Source: Holophagales bacterium
GTDB lineage: Bacteria > Acidobacteriota > Thermoanaerobaculia > UBA5066
DNA length: 64,000 bases
Assembly: GCA_016719485.1 (NCBI GenBank)
Contig: JADJZB010000002.1
Coordinates: 310,001-374,000 of the forward strand
Direction of reading: 5' to 3'
Below, piece by piece: positions 42,701-51,570 of this stretch. The notes beneath the pieces are model-generated. The model searched no databases, was not told the origin of the DNA, and saw only the letters and a program-made list of their open reading frames with translations. Position numbers and translations under genes: made by a program. Position 1 is the stretch's first letter; every line of letters begins with the position of its first letter.

Positions 42701-42790
42701 TACTGGCTCCTCGAAGAGCTGAACACCCGCCCCCGGACGACCTACATGGCGAAGGTGACGAACCCCAACCCGGACGCGGAGGCCGGCTGA
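39725..42790 (+). CDS. actB: Alternative complex III subunit ActB, iron-sulfur/molybdopterin-fold protein
   Basis: 1021 residues. A Tat-type signal with lipobox (SRRRFLELGM, GMTAC) lies unusually far in, about residue 76, as in other ActBs. A long molybdopterin-oxidoreductase-like domain (about residues 95-740) lacks an obvious cofactor cysteine. The C-terminal ferredoxin-like domain has the cluster cysteines CFGCNACVVACQ, CQHCEMAPCEVVCP, CVGTRYCSNNCPYH, and CTFCIQRI with CQQTCP, enough for three or four clusters. It links the quinol site in ActC to the haems. actC starts one base after its stop. Confidence 0.95.
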   Translation: MSLPTLRPEPAEGLPAGPAHFPLDLAEIRERLRTRQGPAFWRGIEELADDTRFREFLATEYPRHASDWDESLDRGFSRRRFLELGMASMALAGMTACTRQPVEKIVPYVKQPEEILPGVPLFFATAMTVGGFAQPLLAESHEGRPTKVEGNPEHPASLGGATAVAQASVLGLYDPDRLKVPTKLGILDTWPHLVTELQAAAKAQKQIEGAGLRILTETVTSPTLGAQMKALLAAFPKAKWHQWESAGRDAVRSGARIAFGQPAETRYDLGAADVVVALDSDFLASGPDSVRNAKAFSARRRLVGGSKEMSRFYAVEVSPTPTGTLADHRLPLRASALPAFAEALGAELGLAGFARPSGLDERALKFAGTAAKDLKAAAGRSVVVAGDFAPAEVHAAAHAMNEALGNVGKTVFQTDPVEAAPVDQLASLADLVADVKKGEVQVLLILGGNPVYDAPSDLAFGESLLKAGLRIHLTGYPDETSRYCQWAVPMAHFLEAWSDVRSLDGTAALVQPLVEPLYEGKSPHELLSVLLDETPRKGYDVVKEHWKAARSGEADFEAFWRKSLHDGVVPGTAFAAKVLPVRVAEVAGALAAAATAAAARPSDLEAVFRPDPSLLDGRFANNGWLQELPKPLSKLTWDNAAIVSPATAQKLGLQNEDVVKVTANGKSVELPVLIQPGQAAGVVTLHLGFGRAHAGRVGNGVGADVTPLRTTAAPWIAAVTLAKTGARSPLAHTQQHFRMEGREIVRVMSLPEYVKDPAKAKGHGLPPKDVSLFQPGWEYKENAWGLSVDLGSCFGCNACVVACQSENNIPIVGKEQVGRNREMQWIRVDQYYEGTDLENPEVHHQPLMCQHCEMAPCEVVCPVAATVHGAEGLNEMAYNRCVGTRYCSNNCPYHVRRFNFLEYNGEREKEPVLKMLANPDVTVRSRGVMEKCTFCIQRINRARIVAEREGRAIRDGEIRTACQQTCPADAIVFGNINDPAAKVTKLREEPRTYWLLEELNTRPRTTYMAKVTNPNPDAEAG

Positions 42791-42791
42791 C

Positions 42792-44192
42792 ATGTCGACC
42801 ATCTACGACGGCACGCCCGGCGCCGACCCGATCGGGCAGGCGCCCGTCCTCGCGCCCGGTCACACCCCCGCGAGCGTCACGGAGCGGATCTCCGAGGTCG
42901 TCAACACGAAGCTGACGAAGACGCCGAAGTGGTGGCTGCTCGGCCTCGCGGTCGGCTTCGGCCTCCTCAATCTCTTCCTCCTCGCCGTCACGAACCTCTT
43001 CATGACCGGCATCGGCATCTGGGGAAACAACGTCCCCGTCGGCTGGGGCTGGGACATCGTCTGCTTCGTCTGGTGGATCGGCATCGGCCACGCGGGGACG
43101 CTGATCTCCGCCATCCTCCTCCTGCTGCGGCAGAGCTGGCGCAACTCGATCAACCGGTTCGCCGAGGCGATGACCGTCTTCGCCGTCGCCTGCGCCGGCA
43201 TGTACCCGATCCTCCACCTCGGCCGCCCGTGGCTCCCCTACTGGCTCCTGCCGGTCCCGGGGACGCTCAACATGTGGCCCAACTTCCGAAGCCCCCTCAT
43301 CTGGGACGTCTTCGCCGTCTCGACCTACGCCACGATCTCGATCGTCTTCTGGTACGTCGGCATGCTCCCCGACCTCGCGACCCTGCGCGACCACGCGAAG
43401 GCGAAGGTCGCCCGGTTCGCCTACGGGATGGCGGCCCTCGGCTGGCGGAACTCCTCGCGCCACTGGGCGAACTACGAGGTGGCGTCGCTCCTCCTCGCGG
43501 GGCTCTCGACGCCGCTCGTCCTCTCGGTCCACTCCATCGTGTCGTTCGACTTCTCCGTCGGCATCGTCCCGGGCTGGCACACGACGGTCTTCCCGCCCTA
43601 CTTCGTCGCGGGCGCCGTCTTCGCGGGCTTCGCGATGGTCCTCACGCTCGTCCTGCCGCTGCGGCCCCTCTTCAAGCTGAAGGACTTCATCACCGAGCGG
43701 CACCTGCAGAACATGGCGAAGGTGATGCTGACGACCGGCCTCATCGTCGCCTACGGCTACGTCCTCGAGATCTGGGCCGCCTTCTACAGCGGCAACGAGT
43801 TCGAGATCTTCATGGTCCTGAACCGCTTCACCGGGCCGTACGCCGTCCAGTACTGGCTCCTGATCCTCTGCAACATCCTCGTCCCGCAGCTCCTCTGGTT
43901 CCGGCAGGTGCGGTCGAACGTCTGGGCGCTCTGGGTCATCGCGATGTTCATCAACGTCGGGATGTGGCTCGAGCGGTTCGTCATCATCGTCGTCAGCCTC
44001 TCCCGCGACTACGTCCCGTCGAACTGGGCCATGTACCACGGCACGAAGTGGGACATCGCGGTCTTCGCCGGGACGATCGGTCTCTTCCTGACGCTCCTCC
44101 TCCTCTTCATCCGCTTCCTCCCCGCGCTGAACATGTTCGAGATGCGCGTCCTGACGCCCGAGGCGACGAAGGCGCACGGAGAGGAGAAGTAA
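42792..44192 (+). CDS. actC: Alternative complex III subunit ActC (NrfD/PsrC-like quinol site)
   Basis: 466-residue polytopic membrane protein with about ten helices. Typical stretches are WWLLGLAVGFGLLNLFLLAV, WIGIGHAGTLISAILLLLRQ and YEVASLLLAGLSTPLVLSVH. The NrfD/PsrC family binds quinol near the periplasmic side, and the HAGTLIS region is conserved in ActC. It shares this fold with ActF further on. It directly follows actB. Confidence 0.95.
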   Translation: MSTIYDGTPGADPIGQAPVLAPGHTPASVTERISEVVNTKLTKTPKWWLLGLAVGFGLLNLFLLAVTNLFMTGIGIWGNNVPVGWGWDIVCFVWWIGIGHAGTLISAILLLLRQSWRNSINRFAEAMTVFAVACAGMYPILHLGRPWLPYWLLPVPGTLNMWPNFRSPLIWDVFAVSTYATISIVFWYVGMLPDLATLRDHAKAKVARFAYGMAALGWRNSSRHWANYEVASLLLAGLSTPLVLSVHSIVSFDFSVGIVPGWHTTVFPPYFVAGAVFAGFAMVLTLVLPLRPLFKLKDFITERHLQNMAKVMLTTGLIVAYGYVLEIWAAFYSGNEFEIFMVLNRFTGPYAVQYWLLILCNILVPQLLWFRQVRSNVWALWVIAMFINVGMWLERFVIIVVSLSRDYVPSNWAMYHGTKWDIAVFAGTIGLFLTLLLLFIRFLPALNMFEMRVLTPEATKAHGEEK

Positions 44193-44196
44193 CGCG

Positions 44197-44748
44197 ATGC
44201 ACGGACCGCAGACGGAACCTCTCCTCCACGGCGTCATGGCCGAGTTCCGGAATCCCGAGGAGCTGATCGAGGCGATCGGGGCCGCGAAGGCCGCCGGCTT
44301 CACGAAGCTCGACGCCTACACCCCCTACCCGATCGAGAAGGTCCTCGACGCGCTCGACCTCCACCACTCGAAGCTCCCGCTGCTCGTCCTGGGCGCGTCG
44401 ATCGTCGGCGCCGTGGGCGTCTTCGGCTTCGCCTACTGGGCGAGCGCCATCGACTACCCGCTGAACATCGGAGGCCGGCCCCTGAACTCCTGGCCGGCTT
44501 TCATCCCGGCCACGTTCGAGGGAGCCATCTTCCACGGGGGCCTCGCGGCGGCGCTCGGGATGCTGCTCCTGAACGGCCTGCCGAGGCCCCACCACCCGCT
44601 CTTCAACGTGCCGCGCTTCGTCGAGCACGCCTCCAAGGACGGCTACTTCCTCGTCGTCGAATCCGACGACCCGAAGTTCGACGGCCCGGCCGTCAGGAGC
44701 TTCCTCGAGAGCCTCGCACCCGTGGAGGTCAACGAAGTTGAAAACTGA
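44197..44748 (+). CDS. actD: Alternative complex III subunit ActD (DUF3341)
   Basis: 183 residues. The N-terminal soluble part (GVMAEFRNPEELIEAIGAAK, GFTKLDAYTPYPIEKVLDAL) is the DUF3341 hallmark, followed by two membrane helices (LLVLGASIVGAVGVFGFAYW and IFHGGLAAALGMLLLNGL) and a hydrophilic C terminus. It is a structural subunit of the complex. Its 3' end overlaps the actE start by 11 bases and supplies the actE ribosome-binding site. Confidence 0.93.
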   Translation: MHGPQTEPLLHGVMAEFRNPEELIEAIGAAKAAGFTKLDAYTPYPIEKVLDALDLHHSKLPLLVLGASIVGAVGVFGFAYWASAIDYPLNIGGRPLNSWPAFIPATFEGAIFHGGLAAALGMLLLNGLPRPHHPLFNVPRFVEHASKDGYFLVVESDDPKFDGPAVRSFLESLAPVEVNEVEN

Positions 44749-45382
44749 GTTGAAGAAGGGCCTGCGGAGGCTCGGCGTCGCCGCGCTCGCCCTCGTGTCC
44801 CTCGCCGGCGCCGGGTGCCGGCAGGGGATGTACAACCAGGCGAAGGAGCGTCCCCTGGCCCAGAGCGAGTTCTACCGTGACGGGCTCGCCTCGCGCATCC
44901 CGCCGGCCGGGACCGTCGCGCGCGGCTGGCTCCGCGAGGACCGGGTCCTCCACACCGGCATCGGTCCCGACGGGAAGTTCGTTTCCGAGCTTCCGGCCGC
45001 CGTCCCGTTCGACAAGGCCCTGCTCGCCCGAGGCCGCCAGCGGTTCGACGTCTTCTGCTCGCCCTGCCACGGCCGCCAGGGCAACGGCCAGGGGATGATC
45101 GTCCAGCGCGGGTTCAAGCAGCCCCCCTCGTACCACATCGACCGGCTCCGCGCGCAGCCGCTGGGCTACTTCTTCGACGTCATGACGAACGGCTTCGGGC
45201 AGATGTCGAGCTACGCGAGCCAGGTCCCCGCCGAGGACCGCTGGGCCATCGCCGCTTACGTCCGAACCCTCCAGTTCTCCCGCAACGCCCCGCTGGCCGA
45301 GCTCACCGAAGCCGATCGCGCGGCACTCGACAAGGCCGCCGCCGCCCCCGCGGCCGCACCGACCCCGGAGGCCCACCCGTGA
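44738..45382 (+). CDS. actE: Alternative complex III subunit ActE, monohaem cytochrome c lipoprotein
   Basis: 214 residues from TTG 44738, placed 9 bases after GGAGG (44724-44728). The lipobox LAGAGC gives a lipid-anchored periplasmic cytochrome. One haem is bound by FCSPCHGRQGNGQG; a methionine ligand is likely in the NGFGQMSSY segment. A Pro/Ala-rich tail (APAAAPTPEAHP) ends the protein. It accepts electrons from ActA. The stop overlaps the actF GTG by 4 bases. Confidence 0.93.
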   Translation: MKTELKKGLRRLGVAALALVSLAGAGCRQGMYNQAKERPLAQSEFYRDGLASRIPPAGTVARGWLREDRVLHTGIGPDGKFVSELPAAVPFDKALLARGRQRFDVFCSPCHGRQGNGQGMIVQRGFKQPPSYHIDRLRAQPLGYFFDVMTNGFGQMSSYASQVPAEDRWAIAAYVRTLQFSRNAPLAELTEADRAALDKAAAAPAAAPTPEAHP

Positions 45383-46572
45383 ACCCTGGCTCGAACAGCG
45401 GCTCGTACCTGGCTCCCGAGAGCGCCGGGAAGATCGGCCGCATCGGACTCGTCGCCGGCGTCGCCGGCCTCGTCCTCCTGGCGGTCGGCTTCGCCACGAA
45501 CAAGGACCAGTTCTTCCGGTCCTACCTCACCGGCTACATGTGGATGCTCGGCCTTTCGGCCGGCGCCCTCGGTGTCCTGCTCCTCCACCACGTCACGCGC
45601 GGGGCCTGGGGCGTCATGATCCGCCGGGTCCTCGAGGCGGCGGCGAGTCCCGTGACGCTCGGCTTCGCGGCCGTGGCGTTCCTGCCGATCGCCTTCGGCA
45701 CCCATTCGCTCTACGAGTGGACGCACGGCGAGGTCGTCGCGGCCGACGCGATCCTCACGCACAAGAAGCCCTGGCTGAACACCACGTCGTTCCTGACCCG
45801 ATCGGCGATCTACTTTGCCATCTGGATCGCCTTCGCCTGGATCCTGTCCAGGCTCTCGGCGCGCCAGGACGAGACGGGCGACCGCCGCCTCGCACTCTGG
45901 ATGCAGCGCTGGGGCGCCGCCGGCCTCGTCGCGTATCTCCTGTCCATGACGTTCGCGGCGTTCGACTGGCTCATGTCGCTCACGCCGCACTGGTACTCCA
46001 CGATCTACGGTCTCTACGTGATCATCGGGCAGGCCGTCGCGGCGATGGCCCTCGTGGCGCTCGCCGCGCTTCTCCTCGGGGAGGGGCCCTCCCCCGCCGT
46101 CCCGTTCCAGCCGCGCCACCTTCACGACTACGGCAAGCTCCTCTTCGCGTTCGTCTGCGTCTGGGCCTACTTCGCCTACTCGCAGTTCATCATCATCTGG
46201 TCGGGGAACCTGCCCGAGGAGACGACCTTCTACACCTCCAGGATGAACGGCGCCTGGAGGGCGACGACGATCGTCCTCGTCCTCCTCCATTACGCCCTCC
46301 CATTCGCGCTGCTCCTGTCCCGCGACCGGAAGCGGAGCGCAAGAGCGCTTGCCCCGGTCGCCGTCCTCCTCCTCTTCGCGCGCTGGCTCGACCTCCACTG
46401 GCTCGTCGCGCCCTCCTTCTCGAAGGACGCCTTCACGATCCACTGGCTCGACTTCGCCGCGCCCCTCGCCCTCGGCGGCATCTGGCTCTTCCTCTTCGCC
46501 CTCGGCCTGAAGGCGCGGCCGCTCCTGCCGGCGAACGAGCCGTTCCTCAAGGAGGCCCTCGCCCATGACTGA
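45379..46572 (+). CDS. actF: Alternative complex III subunit ActF
   Basis: 397-residue integral membrane protein with about ten helices, distantly related to ActC. Recognisable segments are YLTGYMWMLGLSAGALGVLL, HHVTRGAWGVMIRRVLEAAA, HDYGKLLFAFVCVWAYFAYS and QFIIIWSGNLPEET. The last is strongly conserved in ActF. It is likely a structural and possibly proton-conducting subunit. GTG 45379 overlaps actE; the next gene overlaps its end by 8 bases. Confidence 0.93.
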   Translation: MNPGSNSGSYLAPESAGKIGRIGLVAGVAGLVLLAVGFATNKDQFFRSYLTGYMWMLGLSAGALGVLLLHHVTRGAWGVMIRRVLEAAASPVTLGFAAVAFLPIAFGTHSLYEWTHGEVVAADAILTHKKPWLNTTSFLTRSAIYFAIWIAFAWILSRLSARQDETGDRRLALWMQRWGAAGLVAYLLSMTFAAFDWLMSLTPHWYSTIYGLYVIIGQAVAAMALVALAALLLGEGPSPAVPFQPRHLHDYGKLLFAFVCVWAYFAYSQFIIIWSGNLPEETTFYTSRMNGAWRATTIVLVLLHYALPFALLLSRDRKRSARALAPVAVLLLFARWLDLHWLVAPSFSKDAFTIHWLDFAAPLALGGIWLFLFALGLKARPLLPANEPFLKEALAHD

Positions 46573-47005
46573 CCACGACCGCCCGCAGCACGAGCCGGCG
46601 GAGTTCGACTCCGAGATCCACGTCAAGGGGATCTTCGGAGCGATCGCGGGTCTCGCCCTCCTCGTCGCCCTCTCCTTCGCGGCGATGATCGCCTTCAGCA
46701 AGGTCCTGAAGTCGCAGTCGATCGCGCGCGACCCTGCGCCCCTCCCGGTCGCCGAGGCGAACCAGCCCCGGCCCCGTCCCAGGGCGGCGCTGCAGGCCGA
46801 CCCGACCGCCGACATGGTGAAGTTCGCGAAGGAAGAGGAGGCCGCCCTGACCTCGTACGCCTGGGTCGACCGCGCGGCCGGCGTCGTGCAGATCCCCGTG
46901 GACCGCGCCCTCGAGATCGTCGCGGAACGCGGCCTCCCGGTCCCGCCGCCTCTCCCCGACACCCCGGGGCAGGCTCAGTCCGCCCCCGCAGCGGCCTCGA
47001 AATGA
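46565..47005 (+). CDS. Small single-helix membrane protein of the act-cox operon
   Basis: 146 residues. One membrane helix (IFGAIAGLALLVALSFAAMI) follows a short acidic N terminus; the periplasmic part has a Pro/Arg-rich linker and the segment YAWVDRAAGVVQIPVDRALE, then a Pro/Ala-rich tail. A similar small protein occurs at this place in other act operons as far as I recall, but its role (subunit or assembly factor) is not established. It overlaps actF by 8 bases and the Sco gene by 4. Confidence 0.75.
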   Translation: MTDHDRPQHEPAEFDSEIHVKGIFGAIAGLALLVALSFAAMIAFSKVLKSQSIARDPAPLPVAEANQPRPRPRAALQADPTADMVKFAKEEEAALTSYAWVDRAAGVVQIPVDRALEIVAERGLPVPPPLPDTPGQAQSAPAAASK

Positions 47006-47835
47006 GCACCATGACGCGCGCCTTTCGCTTCGCCCCGGTCCTCGTCGCCCTCGCCGTCGCCGCTTCGCCCCTGGCGGCGCAGCCGATGATGCCTTCGCCC
47101 ACGCGGGAGGTCGGCTGGGAGCAGCACACGGGAACCCAGCTCCCCCTCGACGCGACGTTCACGGACGAGAACGGCAAGTCCGTCCGCCTGGGCGACTACT
47201 TCGGGAAGAAGCCGGTCATCCTCTCGCTCGCCTACTACGAGTGCCCGATGCTCTGCGGCATCGCGCTCGAGGGCCTCGCCCGGAGCCTGAAGGGCTTCAC
47301 GCTGACACCGGGCGCCGACTTCGAGGTCGTCACCCTGAGCTTCAGCCCGGTCGAGAAGCCGCCCCTCGCCCGCGACAAGAAGACGAACCTCGTCGAGTTC
47401 TACGGCCGGAAGGCCGAGGGCGAGGCCGGCTGGCACTTCCTGACGGGCGACGAGTCCCAGATCCGCCGCGTCACCGAAGCGGCCGGGTTCAAGTACCGTT
47501 GGGACGAGCTGCAGAAGCAGTACGCGCACGCGACGGGTGTCGTCCTCGTGACGCCCGAAGGGGTGATCTCGCGCTACTTCTTCGGCGTCGAGTACGCGCC
47601 GAAGGAGCTCCGCCTCGGCCTCTCGGAAGCCTCGGAAGGGAAGGTGGGCGGCGTCACCGCGCAGCTCCTCCTCCTCTGCTTCCAGTACAACCCGGCCCTC
47701 GGCAAGTACACCGCGACCACCATGACCGTCCTCCGAATCGCGGGCGCCCTCCTCGTCCTCGGGTTCGGCGCCTTTCTCGCCGTGATGCTGCGCCGGGAAC
47801 GCCGCGGCCGCGCGCACGCCGGAGCGAGCGCCTGA
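47002..47835 (+). CDS. Sco1/SenC copper chaperone
   Basis: 277 residues; a thioredoxin-fold protein that loads the CuA centre of cytochrome oxidase. A signal peptide ([19 protein letters not shown]) precedes it, the CxxxC copper site is CPMLC in [14 protein letters not shown], and the His of the family is probably in [15 protein letters not shown]-terminal helix ([20 protein letters not shown]) anchors it to the membrane. It sits immediately upstream of coxB, whose product is its expected client. Confidence 0.92.
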   Translation: MSTMTRAFRFAPVLVALAVAASPLAAQPMMPSPTREVGWEQHTGTQLPLDATFTDENGKSVRLGDYFGKKPVILSLAYYECPMLCGIALEGLARSLKGFTLTPGADFEVVTLSFSPVEKPPLARDKKTNLVEFYGRKAEGEAGWHFLTGDESQIRRVTEAAGFKYRWDELQKQYAHATGVVLVTPEGVISRYFFGVEYAPKELRLGLSEASEGKVGGVTAQLLLLCFQYNPALGKYTATTMTVLRIAGALLVLGFGAFLAVMLRRERRGRAHAGASA

Positions 47836-47837
47836 CG

Positions 47838-48824
47838 ATGCTCCCCAACTCGCCCGTCTTCCCGCCCGTCTCCTCGACCCTCGCCTCGAAGGTCGACGCG
47901 ATCTTCTTCTTCACGCTCGGCGTGTCGGTCCTCTTCTCGGTCCTGATCGTCGCGACGATCGTGGCCTTCCTCGTGAAGTACCGGCGCCGCCACGCCGCCG
48001 AACCGGGCCAGGAGATCACGGGGAACACCCTGATCCTCGAGCTCACCTGGTCGATCATCCCGCTCGGCCTCGTCATGGTCAGCTTCTTCTGGGGGGCCTC
48101 GATCTTCTTCGAGCAATCGCGGCCGCCCTCCGACGCCTGGTCGTTCCACGTCTACGGCAAGCAGTGGATGTGGAAGGTGGAGCACCCCGAGGGCAAGCGC
48201 GAGATCAACGAGTTCCACGTTCCGGTGAACCAGGCCGTGAAGCTGACGATGACCTCCGAGGACGTCATCCACAACTTCTCCGTCCCCGCGTTCCGCCTCA
48301 AGATGGACGTCCTCCCCGGCCGCTACACGACGGCCTGGTTCAAGGCGACGAAGACCGGCACCTACCACATCTTCTGCGACCAGTACTGCGGCGTCGACCA
48401 CTCCAAGATGGTCGGGAAGATCCACGTGATGGAGCCGCAGGACTACCAGAAGTGGCTCGTCGGCGGGGCCTCCGCGGGCGGCACCGTCGCCTCGGGCGAG
48501 GAGCTCTTCGTCGCGAAGGCGTGCAACACCTGCCATCGCCCCGACAGCTCTGCCCGGGCACCCGTCCTCGACGGCGTCTTCGGGAAGCAGGTGGCCCTCG
48601 TCGACGGGCGGACCGTCGTCGCCGACGAGAGCTACGTGCGCGAGTCGATCCTGAGCCCGGCCACGAAGGTCGTCCAGGGCTACCAGCCGATCATGCCGAC
48701 CTTCAAGGACCAGATCTCCGAGGAGGAGATCGTCCAGCTCATCAGGTACATCAAGGAGCTCAAGCCCGCCGGTGCCGCCACCGCGCCGGCGGCCGCGGCC
48801 CCCGCCGCCGGAGGGAAGTCGTGA
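47838..48824 (+). CDS. coxB: Cytochrome c oxidase subunit II, caa3-type with fused cytochrome c
   Basis: 328 residues. Two membrane helices ([20 protein letters not shown] and [20 protein letters not shown]) are followed by the CuA cupredoxin with C180/C184/H188 in [13 protein letters not shown], and a C-terminal cytochrome c domain with CNTCH (C229-H233). The fused haem defines a caa3 oxidase and lets it take electrons directly from ActE or another carrier. ATG 47838 lies 2 bases after the Sco stop. The stop overlaps coxA (GTGA). Confidence 0.96.
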   Translation: MLPNSPVFPPVSSTLASKVDAIFFFTLGVSVLFSVLIVATIVAFLVKYRRRHAAEPGQEITGNTLILELTWSIIPLGLVMVSFFWGASIFFEQSRPPSDAWSFHVYGKQWMWKVEHPEGKREINEFHVPVNQAVKLTMTSEDVIHNFSVPAFRLKMDVLPGRYTTAWFKATKTGTYHIFCDQYCGVDHSKMVGKIHVMEPQDYQKWLVGGASAGGTVASGEELFVAKACNTCHRPDSSARAPVLDGVFGKQVALVDGRTVVADESYVRESILSPATKVVQGYQPIMPTFKDQISEEEIVQLIRYIKELKPAGAATAPAAAAPAAGGKS

Positions 48825-50470
48825 GCGCACCCGCGAACCACGCCGTGTCCGGAGATCCCGGCGAGACGAACTACCTCAACGCCTCCCACGGCATCGGGTC
48901 GTGGCTCCTGACGAGGGACCACAAGAGGATCGGCATCCTCTACCTCCTCGGCATCTCGGTTTTCTTCGTCCTCGGCGGCCTGATGGCCGTGCTGATCCGC
49001 GCCGAGCTGGCGACGCCGCAGGGAGACCTCTTCTCCTCCGACGTCTACAACCGGCTCTTCACGATGCACGGCATCCTGATGATCTTCTTCTTCCTGATCC
49101 CGTCGATCCCGGCGGTGCTCGGCAACTTCCTCCTGCCGATCATGATCGGGGCGAAGGACCTCGCCTTCCCGCGCATCAACCTCCTGAGCTGGTACCTCTA
49201 CATGATCGGCGGCGTCATGACGTTCGTGTCGCTCCTGACGGGCGGCATCGACACCGGCTGGACGTTCTACACGCCGATGTCGACGAACTTCGCCCAGGGG
49301 CAGGTCATCGTCACCGCGGTCGGCATCTTCATCGCCGGCTTCTCGTCGATCCTGACGGGGCTGAACTTCATCGTCACGATCCACCGGATGCGGGCCCCGG
49401 GGCTCACCTGGTTCCGGCTCCCCCTCTTCGTCTGGGCCCACTACGCCACGAGCATCATCCAGATCCTCGGGACGCCGGTCGTCGCCATCGCGATCCTCCT
49501 CGTCGGCGCCGAGCGGCTCTTCCACATCGGCGTCTTCGACCCGAAGTACGGCGGCGACCCGCTCCTCTTCCAGCACCTCTTCTGGTTCTACTCGCACCCC
49601 GCCGTCTACATCATGATCCTGCCGTCGATGGGCGTGATGAGCGAGCTCGTCACCGCCTTCTCGAGGAAGCGGGTCTTCGGGTACCACTTCATCGCCTTCT
49701 CGAGCCTCTTCATCGCGGTCATCGGCTTCCTCGTCTGGGGCCACCACATGTACATCTCCGGCCAGTCCGTCGTGGCCGGGGCGATCTTTTCGTTCCTGAC
49801 GATGCTCGTGGCCATTCCGTCGGCCGTGAAGGTCTTCAACTGGACGGCCACGCTCTACAAGGGCTCCATCTCGCTGCAGACGCCGATGCTCTACGCACTC
49901 GGCTTCATCGGCGTCTTCCTGATCGGCGGGCTGACGGGCGTCATGCTCGGGACGCTCGGCATCGACATCCACGTCCACGACACCTACTTCATCGTCGCGC
50001 ACTTCCACTACGTCATGGTGGGGAGCGCGATCATGGGGTACCTCGGCGGGCTCCACTTCTGGTGGCCGAAGATCACCGGCCGGATGTACAACGAGTTCTG
50101 GTCGAAGATCTCCGCGCTCGTCATCTTCATCGGCTTCAACACGACGTTCTTCCCGCAGTTCATCCTCGGCTACCTCGGGATGCCGCGCCGCTACCACATG
50201 TACCCGGCCGAGTTCCAGACGTGGAACGTCCTCTCCTCCGCGGGCGCGACGATCCTCGGCTTCGGCTACCTCCTGCCCGTGATCTACCTCCTCTGGTCGC
50301 TGAAGTTCGGGGCGAAGGCCCCCGCGAACCCGTGGGGCGCCAAGGGCCTCGAGTGGGAGACCTCCTCCCCGCCGCCCGTCCTGAACTTCGACACCCCGCC
50401 CGTCGTCACCGAGGAGGCGTACGCGTACGAGACCTCGACTCCCGCCAAGGAGGTCACCGTTGGCGTCTGA
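48821..50470 (+). CDS. coxA: Cytochrome c oxidase subunit I, type A2 haem-copper oxidase
   Basis: 549 residues with 12 or more helices. Haem and CuB ligands appear in MHGILMIFF, the Tyr-His region [14 protein letters not shown], the His-His pair WGHHMYISG, and [10 protein letters not shown]. The YSHPxVY motif replaces the D-channel glutamate of GHPEVY, which marks type A2 enzymes such as the Rhodothermus marinus caa3 oxidase. It reduces O2 and pumps protons. GTG 48821 overlaps the coxB stop; coxC overlaps its end by 11 bases. Confidence 0.96.
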   Translation: MSAPANHAVSGDPGETNYLNASHGIGSWLLTRDHKRIGILYLLGISVFFVLGGLMAVLIRAELATPQGDLFSSDVYNRLFTMHGILMIFFFLIPSIPAVLGNFLLPIMIGAKDLAFPRINLLSWYLYMIGGVMTFVSLLTGGIDTGWTFYTPMSTNFAQGQVIVTAVGIFIAGFSSILTGLNFIVTIHRMRAPGLTWFRLPLFVWAHYATSIIQILGTPVVAIAILLVGAERLFHIGVFDPKYGGDPLLFQHLFWFYSHPAVYIMILPSMGVMSELVTAFSRKRVFGYHFIAFSSLFIAVIGFLVWGHHMYISGQSVVAGAIFSFLTMLVAIPSAVKVFNWTATLYKGSISLQTPMLYALGFIGVFLIGGLTGVMLGTLGIDIHVHDTYFIVAHFHYVMVGSAIMGYLGGLHFWWPKITGRMYNEFWSKISALVIFIGFNTTFFPQFILGYLGMPRRYHMYPAEFQTWNVLSSAGATILGFGYLLPVIYLLWSLKFGAKAPANPWGAKGLEWETSSPPPVLNFDTPPVVTEEAYAYETSTPAKEVTVGV

Positions 50471-51116
50471 GACGCGTCCGGCCGCCCTGGCCCACCACTT
50501 CGACGACTACGACCAGCAGCGCGAGGCCGCGACGCTGGGAATGTGGCTCTTCATCGCCCAGGAGCTGATGTTCTTCGGCGGGCTCTTCCTCACCTACACG
50601 GTCTACCGCTGGAAGTACCCCGCCTACTTCGCCCTCGGCTCGAACCAGCTCGACATCCCGCTCGGCCTCCTGAACACCATCGTCCTCATCGGCAGCTCCC
50701 TGACGATGGTCCTCGCCGTCCGGTCGGCGCAGCTCGGGCGGGCGAAGCAGATCGCCGGCTGGCTCGCGGCGACGATGACGCTCGGCACCGCGTTCCTCGT
50801 CATCAAGGGGTTCGAGTACCACCACAAGTGGGTCCACCACCTGATCCCGGGCGAGAGCTTCCAGCTCGCCGGGACGACCGACCCCGCCGCGCAGACGTTC
50901 TTCGTCATCTACTTCTGCATGACGGGGCTCCACGCCCTCCACATGATCGTCGGCCTCGGCCTCCTCGCCTTCCTCGTCCCGAAGGCGCTGCGCGGCGAGT
51001 TCTCGGCCGAGAACCACAACTGGGTCGAGGGCGTCGGCCTCTACTGGCACTTCGTCGACATCATCTGGATCTTCCTCTTCCCCCTCCTCTACCTCCTGGG
51101 ACGGCACCACGCCTGA
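50460..51116 (+). CDS. coxC: Cytochrome c oxidase subunit III
   Basis: 218-residue, about five-helix subunit. It begins at TTG 50460 within the coxA end and reads [40 protein letters not shown], and [19 protein letters not shown], the usual subunit III landmarks. It stabilises the oxidase core. coxD follows after 17 bases. Confidence 0.94.
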   Translation: MASETRPAALAHHFDDYDQQREAATLGMWLFIAQELMFFGGLFLTYTVYRWKYPAYFALGSNQLDIPLGLLNTIVLIGSSLTMVLAVRSAQLGRAKQIAGWLAATMTLGTAFLVIKGFEYHHKWVHHLIPGESFQLAGTTDPAAQTFFVIYFCMTGLHALHMIVGLGLLAFLVPKALRGEFSAENHNWVEGVGLYWHFVDIIWIFLFPLLYLLGRHHA

Positions 51117-51133
51117 GGCCGACGGAGAAGCGC

Positions 51134-51463
51134 ATGTCGACCGTTCACGTCACCCCCGTCCGCACGTACCTCTTCGTCTTCGCCGGCCTGATGGCCCTGA
51201 CCCTCCTCACCGTCGGCGTCGCACACGTCAACATCGCCCACCACCTCCCCGGGCAGATGACCGACGCGATCAACGACGCCGTGGCCATGATGATCGCCGT
51301 CACGAAGGCGACGCTCGTCATCCTCTTCTTCATGGGCGTCTGGCACTCGGCGCGCATCAACAAGGTCGTCGTCTGGAGCTCGTTCTTCTTCCTGCTCGTC
51401 CTCTTCGCCTTCTCCCTCGCCGACTACTTCAGCCGCGGGTGGCTCGGGGTGCCGGGGAAGTAG
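51134..51463 (+). CDS. coxD: Cytochrome c oxidase subunit IV
   Basis: 109 residues with three helices (YLFVFAGLMALTLLTVGVAH, MMIAVTKATLVILFFMGVWH and VVWSSFFFLLVLFAFSLADY). This is the prokaryotic subunit IV family, with the conserved KATLVILFFM segment. ATG 51134 is preceded by gacggagaagcgc. It ends the act-cox operon, with a strong hairpin shortly after. Confidence 0.92.
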   Translation: MSTVHVTPVRTYLFVFAGLMALTLLTVGVAHVNIAHHLPGQMTDAINDAVAMMIAVTKATLVILFFMGVWHSARINKVVVWSSFFFLLVLFAFSLADYFSRGWLGVPGK

Positions 51464-51480
51464 CGGCGGGGCCCAGGAGC

Positions 51481-51516
51481 CGGCCGCTCGCGCGCAGGCT
51501 TCATCCCGAGCGGCCG
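51481..51516 (+). terminator. Hairpin after coxD, likely operon terminator
   Basis: A perfect 10-bp stem (cggccgctcg / cgagcggccg) with a 16-base loop begins 17 bases after the coxD stop. It lacks a T-run, as is common in GC-rich genomes. The gap 51464-51570 holds nothing else except the candidate -10 of the next gene. Confidence 0.5.
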
Positions 51517-51534
51517 TCGCCGCCTCAGCGCTGC

Positions 51535-51540
51535 TACGAT
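51535..51540 (+). promoter_or_regulatory. -10-like element of the GHL10-like gene
   Basis: TACGAT 30 bases before GTG 51571; a gagggaggttcc ribosome-binding site lies between. Confidence 0.35.
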
Positions 51541-51570
51541 TCACGGCTGTCCTTCGAGGGAGGTTCCGCC

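Noticed and set aside
39668..42802. A 1044-codon open frame on the minus strand opposite actB
   Set aside because: Long antisense frames are expected where GC-rich third positions remove stops; it has no family features and actB is unmistakable.
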